Shown here one piece after another: positions 60,026-64,000 of a stretch of DNA of 64,000 nt; position 1 is the first letter of the stretch; the number at the start of each line of letters is the position of its first letter. Source of the DNA: Nymphaea colorata (taxonomy: Eukaryota; Streptophyta; Magnoliopsida; Nymphaeales; Nymphaeaceae). The notes beneath the pieces are model-generated. The model was not told the origin of the DNA and did not search any database. It saw only the letters and a program-made list of their open reading frames with translations. A program made the position numbers and the translations under genes. The stretch spans positions 19,900,802 through 19,964,801 of the forward strand of contig NC_045145.1 of NCBI RefSeq assembly GCF_008831285.2. Reading direction: 5' to 3'.

Positions 60026-61593
60026 ATGGCGAGGGCAACCAATCGCAGGGCGTTGGGAGATCTTGGGAACCTCATTGGTGGTCTCTCGGATAGATCATCG
60101 ATGCCCCAAAATTCCAAACAATTTAATCCCCAGTATGTTGACGTCTTTTCTCCGTTTTTCTTGGTTTATGTTTCCTTTTCCGTGGCTTCTTTCTTTAGCG
60201 GGTACTTAATGTAATTTTAAAATTTTGAACAGAAATCAGGCCAAAAGTTTCATCCCTCTTGATCGACCCATCACACGGTGATTACCCAATTCTGCATTTA
60301 GCCTCTGGATGCCTATGTTTCTAATACATCGATCTTTTCTTGACAACGTCTTAACTTTTTTCTGGATGTAGACAATATGGCGCTATTCTTGCCAAAAACC
60401 AGTCAATTACGCAGGTTTGCAGTTGATTCCATTCTCCGCTTTCTTCTTTTTGTTTATCAACCTGGGTTCTTGCGTTTGTAACTGACTTGGGGACGCCAGG
60501 CATCAAGGAATTGCGGCAAGGAGAACGTTGGGAACGTCGAATGCAGATCGAAACAGAGGCGAACGCTTTCGCCGATCAAAAAGAAAGGTCAGAATCAAGA
60601 GACCCAAGGGCAGGTCGATGTGACCATGGAAGAAATGGACTGCGAATTGTCTCCGACGCCGTCGTCCATGTCGGAGGTTCGAGATAATGCACGTACTTCC
60701 CCCTTGGGGTTTTCTCTTTTCCTCTTTCATTTGCCTCTGCATATCTTTAATGTGGTGAGTCTCAATTTTTCTGCAGGAACCATGTGAAATTGAAATGGAA
60801 GAAGCAGAGTCACCGATTGCTAGTATTGACAAAGACGACGTCAAAAATCCGCTGGCCGTAGTTGACTACATTGAGGATATATACAATCATTACCGACGAA
60901 CCGAGGTACTCTAGGATTCAACCTAGAAATCACTAAAATAAGTGGCCACATATTTTCCTCCACGTCTGATTTGATTTTTATCCACATCATTTAGATCATG
61001 AGCTGTGTTCCCGAAGACTACATGTCGAAACAGACAGATATCAATCACCGAATGCGCGCTATATTGGTCGACTGGTTGATTGAGGTTTTTGCAATTTTTT
61101 TCCATAGTTTTCTCTGCAATGATTAATGCATATTCCGTTGCCAAAATGGTGGTGGTGATGGTGGTTGGCTGGTTTCTTTCTCTTTATTAGGTACACCACA
61201 AATTTGATCTGATGCATGAAACTCTATTCCTGGCCATCAATCTCATAGATAGATATCTGTCTATCCAAAATGTGGTGAGAAAGTCCCTCCAACTAGTTGG
61301 CATCACGGGCATGCTCCTTGCCTGCAAGTATGAAGAGGTTTATGTGCCTGCCTTGGAAGATTTTGTAATTATTTCTGATCGAGCTTACACTAGGGAGGAT
61401 GTCCTCAAGATGGTAAGCGAAATTTGTAGCTAGATACGTGTGTGTGCTTGCGCGTGTCTGTATTTCAAAAAACTGACCGTTCTGATTATTCCAGGAAAAA
61501 TCAATGTTGAATACTTTACAGTTCAACGTATCAAACCCAACCCCTTTTGTCTTTATGAGAAGATTTCTCAAGGCAGCAGGGTGCGACAAAAAG

Positions 61594-61640
<47 letters not shown>

Positions 61641-62134
61641 CTGTGTTGGTTTTCTGCTACGGCTTGGCTATGACACTCTGTGTATGTGCAGCTAGAAATG
61701 GTGGCCTTCTATTTGGTAGAGTTGTGCTTGGTGGATTATCGGATGCTGAAGTTTCCACCATCACTTCTAGCTGCTGCTGCAATATATGCGGGACGACGCC
61801 TTTTGAAACTATCTCCACAGTGGAACAAAATCGTCAATCTTCATTCAACCTACTCGGAAGAGCAACTTCAGTGAGTTCCTTGATTTTCTTGGGCTAAATG
61901 GCAAATTTGAATATGGGTGGGAAAGGGAGATTTTGTGGAAAGTCACCGCCAATGTTGGAACAAAAAAAAAAATACTAATGATTCATGCTTCTCTTTTCTG
62001 GCAGGGAATGTGCGGAATTGATGGGTGAGATTCACCAAAATGCGGGTGTGGGGAAGTTGACATCCGTCTACCGGAAATACTCAATTTCCAAGTACGATTG
62101 TGTTGCTAAACTCATGAATCCCTTGCTACAATAG
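60026..62134 (+). CDS. CYCB2: B2-type cyclin (mitotic, plant CYCB2)
   Basis: Predicted 406-aa regulatory partner of cyclin-dependent kinases in G2/M, nuclear or cytoplasmic. Exons: 60026-60132, 60233-60277, 60372-60414, 60500-60676, 60777-60905, 60995-61084, 61191-61412, 61495-61593, 61692-61870 and 62005-62134; all splice sites are GT-AG and the frame closes at TAG. The N terminus has a destruction box RRALGDLGN (7-15) and a KEN box (72-74) for APC/C-driven degradation, plus a basic patch near SPIKKKG. The cyclin box begins around residue 150 with [10 protein letters not shown] and contains [19 protein letters not shown], including the B-type HxKF signature (199-202). The C-terminal cyclin fold runs to about residue 400. 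CYCB2 rather than CYCB1 is suggested by [13 protein letters not shown] and by [14 protein letters not shown]. Confidence 0.96.
61595..61637. repeat. (CT)n filling half of a cyclin B2 intron
   Basis: About 21 CT units begin one base after the donor GT of the 98-bp intron between exons 8 and 9. Confidence 0.95.
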
Positions 62135-62381
62135 CTGTAGCAGACTCCCTAACAGCATAACGAAGATGGAGGCTTCAACGTATAAGTTGGTTCCTGTATC
62201 GCATGTTCAGTGCTCAATATTGACGGCGATGACTATTCGACCGACTGGCTTACATAATCTACTTGCTTTTTTTTTACGTTCAAAAGAAGGCCCATATTGG
62301 GCCTTCCTTGACTTTATCCTTTTACTTCTCTGGCTGAATGGTGTGCTGCCCATGGTTCTGTAGAGATTGGCAAATTCCATT

Positions 62382-62387
62382 AATAAA
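62382..62387 (+). terminator. Poly(A) signal of cyclin B2
   Basis: AATAAA about 250 bp after the stop codon, followed by TG-rich sequence. Confidence 0.45.
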
Positions 62388-62394
62388 TGATTGA

Positions 62395-63520
62395 ATGTGT
62401 TTATTCACTTAATATTCATTCTTTTAACAGTGTAACAGATCTCATATTGGCACTACAAGTGCTACAGTAACTCTAGCTTTTTTCCTTTACATGAAGCGGA
62501 AACGTCGATATTCATTCCATAGTCGTTTCCAAGGTGTCGAGAAAAAAGCGCGCTGATGAAATCGAACTTTTACCTGATTCAATCGTCTCTTCGCACATCC
62601 GATAAAATTGGAACGATGCCAACCAAGCCCAGCTTTTTCTTAGGCTCAAATTTCCATAAAAACGATTTTCACTTTCCGGTCACTCCAAACTTCTCGTAAA
62701 AACTTGAACAGAGAGGAGGGCTTGTTCGAAATGGGATGACCGAATTCTTTTTAAAAAGACAATGAGAAGGGTGTTTTCTTATTCATTTTTAAAAATTAAA
62801 TGGGGGTGAAAATGAAATGAGAAGGGTGTTTTCTTATTCATTTTTAAAAATTAAATGGGGGTGATCGGAGTTTAAGATTCATGAAAGATTTGCTAAGAAT
62901 CTATATTTGCATTGGAAAAAAGTCCGATTTAATCAGATTAAGACGATCTAATTTTAAATCTAAGGTTCCCAATAAGTACGAGTCGAAACAAGGTCAACTT
63001 TAAAACACGCGCCCCTAGACGACGCCCTTGCGAATGCCAACGTCTCTCTCTCTCTCTTCTTCATAATGACTCAAGAGTTTCCGCACTTGAAGAAATTGCA
63101 ACTCCAACTAAAACAGTCCAACAGTTAGATTGCGTGTAGGGGCAACAGAAACGAACCATGCCAAGAGTGAACAGATTCGGGGTGCATGTAAATTTGCCAA
63201 ACTCCTTGACTTCCTCCTTCCTTCCCTTCCTTCGAGAAGGGAAAAACAGAAAAGGATACCTTTATGACCATGTAGAAAGGAAAAACACATTCTCTACACA
63301 AAAAAGACAGTCATCCCACAAGAACAATTTTGTTTACCCACCACCTAAATTTATGCACGCAACACATCACCATCTGCATCCTAAGAGCGACAAATGGACT
63401 TGTGCCTATGCCAATTGTGCGTATATAGTATGTCAAATCACAGGCTGGAGCGCCTGAAGCCTGAACTAGGTGTCAAATAATGGGAATGAGTTGAAAGAAT
63501 CGTGTCGATCACAAAACAGC
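62395..63520. other. Intergenic stretch between cyclin B2 and the GDT1-like gene
   Basis: AT-rich, with a perfect tandem duplication and a CT run at 63043-63056. The two flanking genes converge here, so it holds both 3' flanks. Confidence 0.5.
62762..62864 (+). repeat. Perfect 48-bp tandem duplication
   Basis: Positions 62762-62809 and 62817-62864 are identical (starting ATGAGAAGGGTGTTTTC), with a period of 55 bp. The lack of any mismatch suggests a recent event. Confidence 0.9.
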
Positions 63521-63523
63521 CAG

Positions 63524-63900
63524 CTATGAAGAGCCTTCTATTGGAGAAAGAAATGACTGAAGCCCAAAGACAATGAAAAGAACTCCTCCTGAGAGGGCCA
63601 CCTGCCATGCAACAAAAATAAGAATCAACAGAGGCTTGAGAAAGATCGACTCCTTGAGAATAGAAAAGTCGGTCACCATTTTTTCTGATATCCGGGATGC
63701 TAAACTTTTCCCTCCTACAACAGCCGCTATTGTACACAGTGCTTGACCTCTGCAATTCAATGATGTAAGAACACAACATTCCTATTCATCGGTGCCTATA
63801 GGCAACCACAAAATAAAGCCATCAATAGAAAAGCTTACATGATTCCTCCAAGAACCACACCCAGTGGGTTTTCATCTGAAGCTAATCCGATTGTAGCTAG
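63524..63900 (-). CDS. GDT1-like membrane protein, 3' end (UPF0016 family), partial
   Basis: The three last exons of a gene reading out of the window on the minus strand: 63900-63839, 63749-63677 and 63601-63524, with GT-AG introns in consistent phases. The conceptual tail is LATIGLASDENPLGVVLGG, then IGQALCTIAAVVGG, KSLASRISEKMVALSGG and VLFIVFGLQSFL, ending PIEGSS. This is the second half of the GDT1/TMEM165 fold (hydrophobic helices; an A-T-I-x-L segment after the EIGDR motif, which lies beyond the window). Plant members transport Mn2+ or Ca2+ in chloroplast or Golgi/ER membranes; the short tail with ASDENP resembles the GDT1-like 3/4/5 group more than the plastid PAM71 type. The 5' exons must lie past 64000. 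Confidence 0.88.
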
Positions 63901-64000
63901 CTAAAAGGGAGTGAGCACCAATACATCAAAAAGCAATCAAATAAGTACCAGAGTACGCAATAAAAAACCAAAAGGCTTTGTTGCCCGATACCCAAATGCT

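Noticed and set aside
8701-63060. Repetitive arrays as possible CRISPR or satellite arrays
   Set aside because: All are dinucleotide microsatellites or two-copy duplications; no regular repeat-spacer pattern exists and the sequence is a plant genome.

Overview
The window is flowering-plant nuclear DNA. It holds long AT-rich intergenic stretches and five recognisable nuclear genes with GT-AG introns. These are a PIN auxin efflux carrier, a plantacyanin, a secretory phospholipase A2, a B2-type cyclin with the plant HxKF signature, and the 3' end of a GDT1-like membrane protein. Ty1/copia and TRIM retroelements, small inverted-repeat elements and many CT/GA microsatellites fill much of the rest. 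The species cannot be named from this alone, and nothing prokaryotic, viral or organellar was recognised with confidence.

Layout. 1-22.9 kb: no gene I can name; diverged dispersed repeats, a small MITE-like element at 2.4 kb, and a T-rich plus-strand stretch (about 6.3-10.2 kb) carrying several unrecognised exon-like open segments. 23.1-25.9 kb: complete six-exon PIN gene on the minus strand (639 aa predicted), with a TATA box near 26.35 kb. 26.4-40.1 kb: gene-poor, with a second MITE-like element (33.3 kb), a TRIM retroelement with both LTRs and a tRNA-Met-type primer site (35.1-35.6 kb), and a tRNA-derived SINE-like head (37.6 kb). 40.15-45.90 kb: structurally complete but coding-dead Ty1/copia element on the minus strand, with a 5-bp AGGCC target-site duplication. 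45.9-49.8 kb: short duplications and a hAT-like non-autonomous element. 49.9-50.5 kb: two-exon plantacyanin. 51-54 kb: repeats. 54.9-56.3 kb: four-exon secretory PLA2. 57.2-57.4 kb: decayed protein-kinase fragment. 60.0-62.1 kb: ten-exon cyclin B2 whose upstream region holds three MSA (AACGG) motifs. 63.5-64.0 kb: last three exons of a GDT1-like gene that continues beyond the window.

The five genes are ordinary single-copy neighbours on both strands and form no cluster or pathway. I see no convincing new multi-gene system. The most distinctive items are the compact TRIM, the three-MSA cyclin promoter, a copy of exon sequence inside the plantacyanin intron, a 263-codon open frame in the copia leader, and the unassigned exon-like segments at 6.3-10.2 kb.

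All splice sites were placed by hand from reading frame, GT-AG rules and family conservation; no alignment was run. Percent identities and family placements are by eye.
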